DNA from: Halorientalis persicus
GTDB taxonomy: Archaea; Halobacteriota; Halobacteria; Halobacteriales; Haloarculaceae
Direction of reading: 5' to 3'
DNA: 64,000 bases
Assembly (NCBI RefSeq): GCF_900110215.1
Contig: NZ_FOCX01000002.1
Span: forward strand, 124,001 to 188,000
Shown here: piece by piece, positions 34,563-42,958 of the stretch
Position numbering within the stretch: position 1 is the stretch's first letter
How the letters are laid out: every line of letters begins with the position of its first letter
The notes under the pieces: generated by a model
Databases searched by the model: none
The model's input: the letters and a program-made list of their open reading frames with translations, nothing else
What the model was told of the DNA's origin: nothing
Translations under genes and position numbers: made by a program

Positions 34563-36284
34563 TCAGTCCGCGCTCTTTTCGCTCGTTTCCGCCACGAACC
34601 GTTCCAGCGCCGCGTCCGGCGCGATCTCGCCGACCGACTCGTGTGGCCGGTCGACGACGATGTTCCCGGCGGTCTGATCGCCGATCCCCGGAATCTCGGT
34701 CAACTCGTCCATCGAGGCGGCGTTCAGATCGAGCGGGTAGGGCACCCCCGAGACCGAGCGGTAGCCGTGGCCGGTGACCGCCACGTCGATGATCCGCCCG
34801 AGGTCGCGCTCGCCCGGGATTCCCACCAGAAGGGGGTAAGTCCCGAGTTGCCGACCGAAGGTGTAGCCGTCCTCGTGGTACTCAAGATGGACATCGGGCA
34901 GGACCGTGCCCGGCGGGGCCACGCGCTGGAGCATCGGATTGTCGATGGTCTCTCTGACCTCGCGCTTGTACTGTTTGAACTGCTGTTTGTGGTCGTTGGC
35001 AATCTCCGCGCCGGTGTCGGCCATGTCGGTCCCCTCGAAGGCCATCACCTGCCGGATGTTCACCCGGCGGAGCATCAGCCCCTCGTCGTACACCCGCTGG
35101 AGGAACTGCTTGTTGTGCTCGAAGGTCTCGGATCGTTCGCCCTTCAGCCCGTGGACGAGGTTGATCCCGGGCAGGAGTTTCGGGAGCTGGGGCGCGGCGT
35201 CGTCCCCGAAGTTGGGCGCTGAGTCCGGGTCACCACCGGGTCTGAACCCCGCCTCCTCGTTGACGATCTTGACAGCTTGGAAACACTCCTCGGCGGAGAC
35301 GTTGAGGTTGTTCTCGTCCTGCACCAGCGGATCGGCCGACTCCAGCCCGAACGCCGCGGTATCGCCGGGCGTGTTGTGCTCGGCGATGATCCGGATGCCC
35401 TCGCGGGCCAACTCCGGCCACTTCACGACCGTGATCGGGTTCATGTTGTCCAGATGGAACGTGTCCAGATCGGGGGCGACCTCGCGGATGCCACTGTACA
35501 GCTCCCGGAGCGCGTCGGGATTGGGGGCCTCGCCGTCGCCGCCGTAGGCGAGGATGTCCGCCTGTCGGCCCAGACGGAAGTCGGACACGCCGTGGTCGGC
35601 CAGGGCGGCCACCTCGTCGACGACGCTCTCGGGCGGCCGGAAGTCCGGGTCGCCGTACATGGGTTCCGTGCAGAACGAACACCGGTAGGGACAACCCCGC
35701 GAGGTCTCCAGTTCCGCGAGGATGTACTCGGGGTGGTTGGGGTGTTGCTCGACGACGAAGGCTCCCTGTTTCGCCCAGCGGGTCTCCTCGGGCACGCCGC
35801 GGTAGCGGTCCTCGAACCCCTCCAGGCCGTTGTGGACGAGGTCGTAGGCCGCCGCCTCCACGTCGGCCATCGCCATGAAGTCGAAGTCCAGGTCGTCACG
35901 GGCGGTCTCGGAGGCCCCCTCGTTGGCCTCGCCGACGCCGAAGCGAACGGGCCCGCCGATCATCGAGACGCCCTCGGCGGTCCAGGCGATGCGGCGCACC
36001 TCGTCGGGTTCGGCGGGCGTCCCCCCGACGTAGTTCCCGGGGACGGTCATGCCGCCGACGTAGATCAGCAGGTCCGCGTCCTCCACGTCGCGCCAGCGCG
36101 AGCCGTCGTCCCGGAGCGCGTCGATGGTGTGGTAGGTGATCCGCTCCTCGGGGACGCCGGCGTCGACCAGCGCCCCGGCGGTGTAGCGCGGGTACGTCGA
36201 GATGTAGGGCGGCACGCCGAAGTGCGCCGGCTCGTCGACGTAGCCGTCGACGATGGTCACGTCGATCTCGGCCGGGTCGGTCAT
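34563..36284 (-). CDS. radical SAM protein with C-terminal helix-hairpin-helix
   Basis: 573 residues. An N-terminal B12-binding-like region (DVTIVDGYVDEPAHFGVPPYISTYPRY) precedes the radical SAM core with cluster ligands C198, C202 and C205 (SRGCPYRCSFCTEPMYG). After EHNTPGDTAAFGLES and further barrel strands comes a C-terminal HhH pair, LNAASMDELTEIPGIGDQTAGNIV. This combination suggests a nucleic-acid-linked radical reaction, possibly a tRNA/DNA modification; the substrate is unknown. ATG 36284 is chosen because the fold begins there. Confidence 0.85.
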   Translation of the reverse strand: MTDPAEIDVTIVDGYVDEPAHFGVPPYISTYPRYTAGALVDAGVPEERITYHTIDALRDDGSRWRDVEDADLLIYVGGMTVPGNYVGGTPAEPDEVRRIAWTAEGVSMIGGPVRFGVGEANEGASETARDDLDFDFMAMADVEAAAYDLVHNGLEGFEDRYRGVPEETRWAKQGAFVVEQHPNHPEYILAELETSRGCPYRCSFCTEPMYGDPDFRPPESVVDEVAALADHGVSDFRLGRQADILAYGGDGEAPNPDALRELYSGIREVAPDLDTFHLDNMNPITVVKWPELAREGIRIIAEHNTPGDTAAFGLESADPLVQDENNLNVSAEECFQAVKIVNEEAGFRPGGDPDSAPNFGDDAAPQLPKLLPGINLVHGLKGERSETFEHNKQFLQRVYDEGLMLRRVNIRQVMAFEGTDMADTGAEIANDHKQQFKQYKREVRETIDNPMLQRVAPPGTVLPDVHLEYHEDGYTFGRQLGTYPLLVGIPGERDLGRIIDVAVTGHGYRSVSGVPYPLDLNAASMDELTEIPGIGDQTAGNIVVDRPHESVGEIAPDAALERFVAETSEKSAD

Positions 36285-36398
36285 GCCCGCCACTTGCCCG
36301 CCGACGCGTATAACGATGACTGACTCGCACGATCCCAGGCCCACGACCACGGCCGCACTCCCCCCACGCTCTTGAGACCGGCCCGCGTACACCCAGCC

Positions 36399-37226
36399 AT
36401 GCCCTCCGCGGTCTCGTGGCGGTACGATTACGGCACCGAGCCGTGGCTCCGCTGGCTGGTCCGGGCCGGAATGGGAGCCGTCTTCGGCGTCTACGCCGGA
36501 ATCCTCGCACTCGGATCGCTCGGCGTGGTCCTCGTGTTTTTCGTCGGGAGTACCGAGGTGAAGCTGCTCGTCGTCCTCCTCGCGCTGGTCGGCGGCCCGT
36601 TCTCGTTGTTGTACCTCCTGCCGATGATCACCGACAGGTCCCAGCGCAAACTCCCGTTCACCGATCGCGAACCGCGGATCCCCGGCCGGGAGCGAGTCGT
36701 CGTCGGGATCGTCGGCGGGTTGGCGCTCGCGGTTGCGACGGCGATCGACGAATGGCTGGCACTCGCGCTGTTCGCCGCCGGCTTCCTCGCCGGAACGGTC
36801 GGCGTGGTCTGCTCGACCCGAGGTGAGATCGATCCCGAGACGGCCACCTACGAGAACGAGTACCGCGAGTGGGACCTCGCGCGCGTCACCGATTACAGCG
36901 CCCGGCGGCTCGGCCCGCTCGTGGTCGTCACCCCCTCGGCGTCCGGCCCCGGACGTTTCGGGGCGGTCCCCTCGTGGCTCCTCGTCCCCGTGACCGTCGC
37001 CGACGACGCGACAGCCGCACTCGACGAGATCGTCGCGACGACCGAGGCCGATCCGGGACGCGACCCGAACCGCGCGGTCCGGGCGGTCGCCGTGGCCTTC
37101 GCCGTCCTGCTGTTCGGGACTGGCGCAGCCGCCGTGACGCAACTGGACGGTCCGATCGGCTGGTGGGCCGCGACGATCACGGGGTTTTTCGCCGTGATCT
37201 TCCTCGCCGTCGCCCGCGAGGGGTAG
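36399..37226 (+). CDS. membrane protein of unknown function
   Basis: 275 residues with five or six hydrophobic helices (GMGAVFGVYAGILALGSLGV, LLVVLLALVGGPFSLLYLL, LALAVATAIDEWLALALFAAGFLAG, AVAFAVLLFGTGAAAV, WWAATITGFFAVIFLAVA). Between the helices is a moderately polar domain (VTDYSARRLGPLVVVTPSASG). No family recognised. It is divergent from the radical SAM gene, and a DUF429 gene ends 9 bp behind its stop. Confidence 0.7.
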   Translation: MPSAVSWRYDYGTEPWLRWLVRAGMGAVFGVYAGILALGSLGVVLVFFVGSTEVKLLVVLLALVGGPFSLLYLLPMITDRSQRKLPFTDREPRIPGRERVVVGIVGGLALAVATAIDEWLALALFAAGFLAGTVGVVCSTRGEIDPETATYENEYREWDLARVTDYSARRLGPLVVVTPSASGPGRFGAVPSWLLVPVTVADDATAALDEIVATTEADPGRDPNRAVRAVAVAFAVLLFGTGAAAVTQLDGPIGWWAATITGFFAVIFLAVAREG

Positions 37227-37234
37227 CCGGCGAC

Positions 37235-38026
37235 TCAGACGTAGATGTGCCCCTCAATCGGGTCCCAGGCCCGATCCGGTTCGAAGTCCGCCTCGCGGGC
37301 CCGATACGTCGCGAGCGCCGCGACCACCGCGTCCAGCGCGTCCCCGCCCGCGTCGTCGATCAACTCGGCGCGGACGCCCTGGGGGAAGGCGAGGGGTGTC
37401 TCGGCTGCCAGTCCCTCGACGATGGTCCGACGGCGCTCCCGGGCAGGCTGGCCGCCGTCCTTGTACTCGGCGGCGGGGAGGTCGCAACTGGCCAGCGTCG
37501 CCGCGGGGTAGACCTCACACAGCGAGGTATCGCCACCGTCCTGCATCGGGCGGACGGCCACCTCGTCGGTCCGGGCCAGCGGCGCGAGTACGTCCCGGAT
37601 GCCGAAGAACGTCTGCTTCCAGACGTGACTGCCGTAGGGACAGAGTGCACCGACGGGGCCATCGGTCTCGCGACGGAGGTCGGCCCGCTCGCCGTCGGTG
37701 GCCTCACGCGCTCGGGAGCGGCAGATTTCCTGAAACCCGTCGGCGTCGGTCGCGGCGGTGGCGACCCACTCCAGACTCCCCGCCCAGGTATCACGCTGGT
37801 GGACGGTCGCGGGCACGCCGAAGGGAAAGTCCAGTCCGACGGTGTCGGCGTCCCGGAGGAACGCGCTCAACTGGCCGAGACAGGGGGCACGCTCGGCGAC
37901 GCCGAAGCGGTCGGCGGCCGAGTCACAGGTTTCGATCCGGAGTTCGTCCGCCCGTACTTCGCCCTCGGCGATCCAGATATCGTGTCCAGCCTGAGCCGCG
38001 CCGCTGAAGTCGACGCCGTGGAGCAT
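37235..38026 (-). CDS. DUF429 family protein
   Basis: 263 residues of the DUF429 superfamily (RNase H-like fold): MLHGVDFSGAAQAGHDIWIAEG at the start, VGLDFPFGVP with a paired Asp, and VYPAATLA and DALDAVVAALATYRA near the end. The family is predicted to be a nuclease by fold. ATG 38026 directly precedes the first strand. Confidence 0.8.
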   Translation of the reverse strand: MLHGVDFSGAAQAGHDIWIAEGEVRADELRIETCDSAADRFGVAERAPCLGQLSAFLRDADTVGLDFPFGVPATVHQRDTWAGSLEWVATAATDADGFQEICRSRAREATDGERADLRRETDGPVGALCPYGSHVWKQTFFGIRDVLAPLARTDEVAVRPMQDGGDTSLCEVYPAATLASCDLPAAEYKDGGQPARERRRTIVEGLAAETPLAFPQGVRAELIDDAGGDALDAVVAALATYRAREADFEPDRAWDPIEGHIYV

Positions 38027-38095
38027 ACTCCGGGATGGGTGCGACGGGTGCAAAAAGCCGGGGCATTGATAGGCGAGGCCGCCTTACCAGTGGGT

Positions 38096-38254
38096 ATGCC
38101 CAAAACGCTCGAAGTCAGGTGCACGAGCGGGGACTGTGAACTCGATATGTTCGAGCTTCACTACACCTACGATATGCCCGACGACGTGGGAGTCACGGAC
38201 TTCTCGTGCCCGTACTGCGGTGAGACGGAGGGACTCGAGGAGATCGAACTATGA
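38096..38254 (+). CDS. small zinc-finger protein (DUF7559-like)
   Basis: 52 residues: MPKTLEVRCTSGDCELDMFE... FSCPYCGETEGLEEIEL. Two Cys pairs make a compact zinc finger. The stop overlaps the Hsp20 gene start by four bases (ATGA), so the two are translationally linked. Homologues seem frequent in haloarchaea; the role is not known. Confidence 0.75.
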   Translation: MPKTLEVRCTSGDCELDMFELHYTYDMPDDVGVTDFSCPYCGETEGLEEIEL

Positions 38255-38739
38255 TCCGGGAACTCGGCCGCTCGCTCGGGAACACGGTCATGGAGACCGT
38301 CGGCCGCGCGGCCAGCCGCGTCCAGGAGCGCCGCCCGCTCCCGGTCGATCTGCTCGAATCCGAGGACGCTTTTCTGGCGGTGTTCGACGCGCCCGGCGCG
38401 ACCAGCAGCGACGTGCAGGTCCGCTTCGACGACGACGCCGTCGAGGTCCGTATCGACCGCTTCCGTGACTTCTACGAGGGCTTCGAGATGCTCGTCCCCG
38501 GCCGCGGCCTCGCGCTCGACGGCCGCGTCACTCTCCCCGAAGACGCCGCCGTCGAACCCGACGAAGCCGACGCCACCCTCCGGCGCAACGGCACGCTCGA
38601 AGTCCGGATCCCCAAAGACGAGGACGCCCCCGAGATGCCCGTCGAGGAGGAATCGACCGCGGTCGAAGATGCCGAACCGTCGACTGCCGACGAATCGGCC
38701 GACGAGGACGCGGACGCACCAGAAGCAGACGACGCGTAG
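38251..38739 (+). CDS. Hsp20/alpha-crystallin-like small heat-shock protein
   Basis: 162 residues. A short amphipathic leader (GRSLGNTVMETVGRAASRVQ) precedes a domain with the alpha-crystallin pattern: DLLESEDAFLAVFDAPGATSSDVQVRF, VRIDRFRDF and RNGTLEVRIPK. The last 45 residues are acidic and low-complexity. The family binds unfolding proteins as oligomers. It is shorter than a canonical Hsp20 and lacks a C-terminal IxI, so the substrate range may differ. Its stop abuts that of the convergent oxidoreductase (TAGCTA). Confidence 0.78.
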   Translation: MIRELGRSLGNTVMETVGRAASRVQERRPLPVDLLESEDAFLAVFDAPGATSSDVQVRFDDDAVEVRIDRFRDFYEGFEMLVPGRGLALDGRVTLPEDAAVEPDEADATLRRNGTLEVRIPKDEDAPEMPVEEESTAVEDAEPSTADESADEDADAPEADDA

Positions 38740-39924
38740 CTACTCGACAGTCAGCCCCTCGACGACCGGAAACTGTTCGTCCCCGTCGAACCGCGTCGGA
38801 TCGAACGCGTCGATGCCGTCGTCGCCCAGAATCGCTCCTGCGACCGTTCTCCCCAGCGCCGGCGCACGCATGAACCCGTGGCCGTGCCACCCCGCCGCGA
38901 CGAACAGTCCGGGCTCGACCTCGCCGACCAGTGGGTCCCGGTCCGGTGTCGCGGTACAGAGTCCGGCCCACGACCGATCGACCGCAGTCGGTCGCGTCAC
39001 CCCCGGAGCCAGCGCCGCGTCGACGCGCTCGATGGCGCTGGCGAGGAAGCCCTCGTCGGCCGTCCGGTCCCAGTCCTCGGGGTCGAAGTCGCGTTTCTCC
39101 ACGCCGTCGCCGACGAGCAGGCCGCCCTCGCGCACTCGCCGACGGACTTCCGACGCGCGTCCGTCGAGCCCAGTCTCGCACTGCTCGACTGGACGCCAGT
39201 AGAACTGCTCGGTCGCGTCGTACAGCGTCGGCAGGTCCTCGCTCGCCGGAATCGGCTCGGTGACCAGCGCCTGCACCCGGTAGGCCTTGATCGGGGCCGC
39301 GACGCCGGCGTCGGCCAGCAGTGGGCGCGTGTGTGCCCCGGCCGCGACCAGCACCGCATCGAACTCTCGCGTCCCGTCGGGCGTCACCACCGCGGAATCC
39401 TCGGTCAGGCCGACCTCGGTCCCGGTTCGGATCGTCGCCCCCGTCTCGCGGGCCTGCTCGGCCGTCACGGCGGCGTATTCGGCCGGATCGGCACAGGCCG
39501 CGTCCCGCGCGACCGCGGCGACGGCCACGTCGTCGGTGCGCAATCCGGGGAACTCGTCGGCCAGCGACCCCGGATCGAGCAGTTCGACGGCACGACCCCG
39601 CTCGCGCATCCGTGGCACCTGCTCGCGGATCGCCTCGGCCCGCGTCTCGTCGCCCTCGCGTGCGAGCCAGACGTAGGGGCGCTCGACGAACGAAAAGCGG
39701 GTCTCGGACGCGAGTTCGCGGAAGTGTGTCATCGCCCGGGCGGCGATGGCCGCGTCGGTCCGGCCGGCGAAGGCGTCGTAGCAGATGCCCGCCGCGCGGC
39801 CCGTGCTCTCGGCCGCGATGGCCCCACGCTCGAACAGCGTCACGTCAGCGCCGCGGTCGGCGAGGGCGCGGGCCGCGGTCACGCCCACAGCGCCACCGCC
39901 GACGACGGCGACCGAATCGGTCAT
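38740..39924 (-). CDS. FAD-dependent amino-acid/glycine-type oxidoreductase (DAO family)
   Basis: 394 residues. The N-terminal VAVVGGGAVGVTAARALADRG is the FAD Rossmann signature, and a flavin-facing GRAAGICYDAF follows. AVLVAAGAHTRPLL is the second FAD contact and WAGLCTATPDRDPLVGEV...LFVAAGWHGHGFMRAP the DAO end. It probably oxidises an amine or amino acid such as sarcosine; the substrate is not deducible. Confidence 0.88.
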   Translation of the reverse strand: MTDSVAVVGGGAVGVTAARALADRGADVTLFERGAIAAESTGRAAGICYDAFAGRTDAAIAARAMTHFRELASETRFSFVERPYVWLAREGDETRAEAIREQVPRMRERGRAVELLDPGSLADEFPGLRTDDVAVAAVARDAACADPAEYAAVTAEQARETGATIRTGTEVGLTEDSAVVTPDGTREFDAVLVAAGAHTRPLLADAGVAAPIKAYRVQALVTEPIPASEDLPTLYDATEQFYWRPVEQCETGLDGRASEVRRRVREGGLLVGDGVEKRDFDPEDWDRTADEGFLASAIERVDAALAPGVTRPTAVDRSWAGLCTATPDRDPLVGEVEPGLFVAAGWHGHGFMRAPALGRTVAGAILGDDGIDAFDPTRFDGDEQFPVVEGLTVE

Positions 39925-39949
39925 TACCGGTCCTCCGGGCCGCCCGCAC

Positions 39950-40399
39950 TTACCGGCGTCGGCGGACGGCGTCGGCCACGCCGACGAGCGTCAGCGTACC
40001 GAACACCGCCACGCTCGCGTAGAACAGCAGGACCTCGGGGAGGTCGATCCCGGCCCGTTCCACGGCGGTGCCGACCAGCACGGCGAGGTCGTCCAGCACG
40101 ACGAGCGGAAAGAAAAGCGACAGTCCGAGGACGCCCGCGACACCGAAGGCGATCCGGCGGGCCGCCGTCTCGTCGACGCTCCCCTGGCGCTGGTGGTACG
40201 CCGAGTAGACGATGACCGCGAACCCGAGACAGAACACCGCGACGGCGGCGATCCGAAAGGAGACGAAGATGAACAGTTCGGCCGCCCACGCGGCCGTCGC
40301 GGCCAGCCCCGGCGACGTTTCGAGGACGGCGGCCAGCACGGTCAGGAGCAGGCCGACGACGCCGACGACACCGGCCGCGCGGGCCCGGCCGACGCTCAT
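39950..40399 (-). CDS. four-helix membrane protein
   Basis: 149 residues with four hydrophobic stretches (AAGVVGVVGLLLTVLAAVL, ELFIFVSFRIAAVAVFCLGFAVIVY, IAFGVAGVLGLSLFFPLVVL, LPEVLLFYASVAVFGTLTLVGVA) and a basic end RRRR. The upstream gene's stop overlaps its ATG by four bases, so it is in an operon with the next gene. Function unknown. Confidence 0.7.
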   Translation of the reverse strand: MSVGRARAAGVVGVVGLLLTVLAAVLETSPGLAATAAWAAELFIFVSFRIAAVAVFCLGFAVIVYSAYHQRQGSVDETAARRIAFGVAGVLGLSLFFPLVVLDDLAVLVGTAVERAGIDLPEVLLFYASVAVFGTLTLVGVADAVRRRR

Positions 40400-40836
40400 C
40401 GTCCGAGGGCGTCGAGCCCGCGGGCCGGATGCGCGATCGCGGTGTCGGCCCCGGCCTCGCGGAGCCGTTCGACCCGGTTCTCGACCGCCTCCCCGTCACC
40501 GACCAGCGCGTAGTCCCGGACGGCCTGCGTGAGGACCTCCCTTGCCCGGCCCGTCGCCGTCGCGTCCGTCGCGGCACCGTCGGGCAACGCCGCCCGGAGC
40601 GCGTGCAGGTCCCGTTCGGTCGTGCGAGAGAGTAACTCGAACTGCGGCCCGCCGGCGGCCAGCGCGACCCGTTCGACGCTCTCGGTGCCGACCCAGGCGT
40701 CGGGCAGGGTGTCCCGCCCCTCGTAGTCGACGACGGCGTCGACCGCCAGCGACGCCGCTCGCGAGAGATCGACCTCCGTAGGTTTCAGCGCCACCGCGCC
40801 GATGCCGGTCTTCGCCAGCACGCCCTCGGTTAACAT
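40396..40836 (-). CDS. haloarchaeal protein of unknown function, possibly shortened
   Basis: 146 residues: LTEGVLAKTGIGAVALKPTEVDLSRAAS, DYEGRDTLPDAWVGTESVERVALA, TERDLHALRAALPDGAATD, ending AHPARGLDALGR. It resembles, from memory, a longer haloarchaeal family (DUF7388-type, TIM-barrel-like) in which more sequence separates these blocks, so internal segments may have been lost. ATGA-coupled to the four-helix membrane protein. Confidence 0.55.
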   Translation of the reverse strand: MLTEGVLAKTGIGAVALKPTEVDLSRAASLAVDAVVDYEGRDTLPDAWVGTESVERVALAAGGPQFELLSRTTERDLHALRAALPDGAATDATATGRAREVLTQAVRDYALVGDGEAVENRVERLREAGADTAIAHPARGLDALGR

Positions 40837-40938
40837 GGTCTCCGACCGGCCGCGTTCCCGCGACCCGTTGTGCGCCAGTGTGGGAGTGGCCCGCAAAACG
40901 CTGTCGTTTCCTCGCTGGAGCGCGGTCTCTCCGGACGG

Positions 40939-41538
40939 CTACATCGGGAGGTCTGCGTCCGGGTCGACCTCCCGGTCCACCTCCGCCGGCATCTCCCAGT
41001 CGGTCGTGAGTTCGAGCAACTGCACGAGGATGCGGGCGGTCGCGCCCCAGACCGTGTAGCCGTCGACGTGGAAGAAGTGCAGGCGGATGTCGCCGTAGTG
41101 GGGGTGGTCCCGTCGCTCGGACTCGTAGTTGTCCAGGTCGATGAGGTCAGCGACCGCGAGGACGGCGATCTCGGCGACCTCGCGCTCGTCGGGGACGTAC
41201 TCCTGGTCGGGGATTCTCGCGACGTACGGTCGGACGGAGTACTGGGTGACGGTACGGATGTCGTCGAGTCGGCCGACGATATCGGCCGCGTCGGGAACGA
41301 GCCCGATCTCCTCGTTTGCCTCCCGGAGCGCGGTCGCCTCCAGATCTCGATCGCTGGGCTCGCGGCCACCGCCGGGGAAACTCATCTGACCCGGATGCTC
41401 CCCGAGGTGGTCCGCCCGCTTGGTGAACAGCAGGTGTTCACCGCCGTCACGGGCGATGATCGGCGCGAGAACGGCGGCCTCGCGCTCCTCGTCGTTGATT
41501 CCGGTCGCCCGGAAGTTCCCGACCCGCTCCAGGTCCAT
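40939..41538 (-). CDS. Nudix hydrolase, CoA-pyrophosphatase-like
   Basis: 199 residues. Nudix box at about 57-80: GGGREPSDRDLEATALREAN followed by EEIGL, with the metal-binding REANEE. The preceding FTKRADHLGEHPGQMSFPGG is characteristic of CoA/NADH pyrophosphatases (NudL/YeaB type). It probably cleaves CoA or its oxidised forms. ATG 41538 is preferred over ATG 41547. On the minus strand a TATA-like AAATTAAGA near 41563-41571 predicts a start at about 41540, beyond the upstream ATG. Confidence 0.9.
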   Translation of the reverse strand: MDLERVGNFRATGINDEEREAAVLAPIIARDGGEHLLFTKRADHLGEHPGQMSFPGGGREPSDRDLEATALREANEEIGLVPDAADIVGRLDDIRTVTQYSVRPYVARIPDQEYVPDEREVAEIAVLAVADLIDLDNYESERRDHPHYGDIRLHFFHVDGYTVWGATARILVQLLELTTDWEMPAEVDREVDPDADLPM

Positions 41539-41595
41539 ACACTCCATGTGGGCCCCCGCGCTCTTAATTTGCCCGGGGACACCGCCGTCCGTGAG

Positions 41596-42066
41596 TCATG
41601 CTAACGCGTCGTCGAGGCGTTCTCGCGCCGACGCCAAATCGACCGGGCCCCACACTTCGAGTTCGTAGCTCACGTCGAGCAGTTCCCGCATTCGATCGTC
41701 GTCGCCCTCGTCGACGGCCTGTGCCGTGTCCGCCCGGAAGCGTTCTTCCGCGGCAGCCCCCAACTGCTCGCGGTCGACCGTCCGGTCGGGCACGTCGAGG
41801 ATGTGCGGCAGGTCCGTCGCGTCTTCGGGGAGTTCCGGGAACGCCACTGGCCCAGGGACCAGCCACTCCTCGTCGGCGGCCGTCGGCTCGAATCCGACCA
41901 GATGATAGGTCTCGCGGGCCGCGGCGATGTCGCCCTCGAAGGCCGCCGGCTCCAGGTCCTCGCCCTGCCGGTAGGCGAGTTCGACCAGTGCCTGCCCGAG
42001 TTCCGCGGCCGTCAGCGCGTCGAACAGGTCGACGACCCCCGCCAACTCGTCGCCCGTCACGTCCAT
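41596..42066 (-). CDS. conserved haloarchaeal acidic protein (DUF7109-like)
   Basis: 156 residues from ATG 42066. Mostly helical and acidic: MDVTGDELAGVVDLFDALTAAELGQAL, AYRQGEDLEP, WLVPGPVAFPELPEDATDLPHILD, FRADTAQAVDEGDD. The ordered helix pattern and codon bias mark a genuine gene. Not assigned to a biochemical function. It is divergent from the response regulator gene. Confidence 0.65.
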   Translation of the reverse strand: MDVTGDELAGVVDLFDALTAAELGQALVELAYRQGEDLEPAAFEGDIAAARETYHLVGFEPTAADEEWLVPGPVAFPELPEDATDLPHILDVPDRTVDREQLGAAAEERFRADTAQAVDEGDDDRMRELLDVSYELEVWGPVDLASARERLDDALA

Positions 42067-42137
42067 GCTCCGACCGGCGAGTGGCACCCTCTTTACTCTG
42101 ACGGGGCGACCGACAACCCACTGTGCCAGGCCCCACG

Positions 42138-42149
42138 TTTATTGTATAG
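42138..42149 (+). promoter_or_regulatory. promoter of the response-regulator gene
   Basis: TTTATTGTATAG, with TTTATTG starting 34 bp before GTG 42172. Sequence context is AT-rich. Spacing predicts a leaderless transcript and supports GTG as start. Confidence 0.5.
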
Positions 42150-42171
42150 TATTCCCAACGTGTAAGGAACT

Positions 42172-42951
42172 GTGCACGCATCGACCGACGACCGGATACG
42201 GGTACTCCACGTCGACGACGAGGTCGGCCTCCTCGATCTGACCCGGGAGTGTCTAGAGCGGGCGTCGGACCGGCTCGAAGTGGCTCGGGAGACCACTGCC
42301 GCGGCGGGACTGGACCGGCTCGCCGACTCGACCGTCGACTGCGTCCTCAGCGACTACGATATGCCCGGGATGGACGGGCTGGCCTTCCTCGACCGCGTCC
42401 GGGAGGCGTACGACGACCTCCCGTTTATCCTCTACACCGGGAAAGGCAGCGAGGAGATCGCCAGCGAGGCCATCTCCGCGGGCGTGACCGACTACCTCCA
42501 GAAACAGTCGGGAATCGACCACTACGACGTGTTAGCGAACAAGATCGAGACGGCCGTCGCGCGCCACCGGGCCGAACGGGAACTGCGCACGACCACAGAG
42601 CAGTACCAGCGCCTCGTCGAACAGAACGTCGTCGGGATCTACCTGATCCAGAACGGCGAGTTCCGGTTCGTCAACGAGAAACTCGCCTCGATCCACGGCT
42701 ACGACCGGACGGAGATGGTCGGGATGTCGCCGCTCGAAGTCGTCGCCGAGTCCGACCGGGACCGCGTCCGTCGGAACCTCCAGGCGCGACTGGCGGGCGA
42801 CCGCGAGGAACTGAACTACCGGATCGTCGGGGAACACCGCGATGGCTCGACGCTGGATCTGGAACTCCACGGCGGCCGGATCGAGTACGAGGGACGCCCC
42901 GCGGTGATGGGTGTGGTCGTCAACTGGTCGGAACCGGACGGCGAGGAGTGA
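42172..42951 (+). CDS. response regulator with PAS domain
   Basis: 259 residues. Receiver domain (1-125): VLHVDDEVG with D15/D16, phospho-acceptor D61 in SDYDMPGMDG, T89 and K111 (LYTGKG, LQKQSG). PAS domain (about 140-255): YQRLVEQNVVGIYLIQNGEF, HGYDRTEMVGM, REELNYRIVGEHRDGSTL. There is no kinase or DNA-binding output domain, so it probably relays phosphate or senses a ligand and acts through protein partners. No cognate histidine kinase is adjacent. Confidence 0.92.
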   Translation: MHASTDDRIRVLHVDDEVGLLDLTRECLERASDRLEVARETTAAAGLDRLADSTVDCVLSDYDMPGMDGLAFLDRVREAYDDLPFILYTGKGSEEIASEAISAGVTDYLQKQSGIDHYDVLANKIETAVARHRAERELRTTTEQYQRLVEQNVVGIYLIQNGEFRFVNEKLASIHGYDRTEMVGMSPLEVVAESDRDRVRRNLQARLAGDREELNYRIVGEHRDGSTLDLELHGGRIEYEGRPAVMGVVVNWSEPDGEE

Positions 42952-42958
42952 ACGCCGG

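Noticed and set aside
36285-37142. N-terminal extension of the radical SAM protein
   Set aside because: The extra sequence lies antisense to a real membrane protein gene and the fold starts at ATG 36284.
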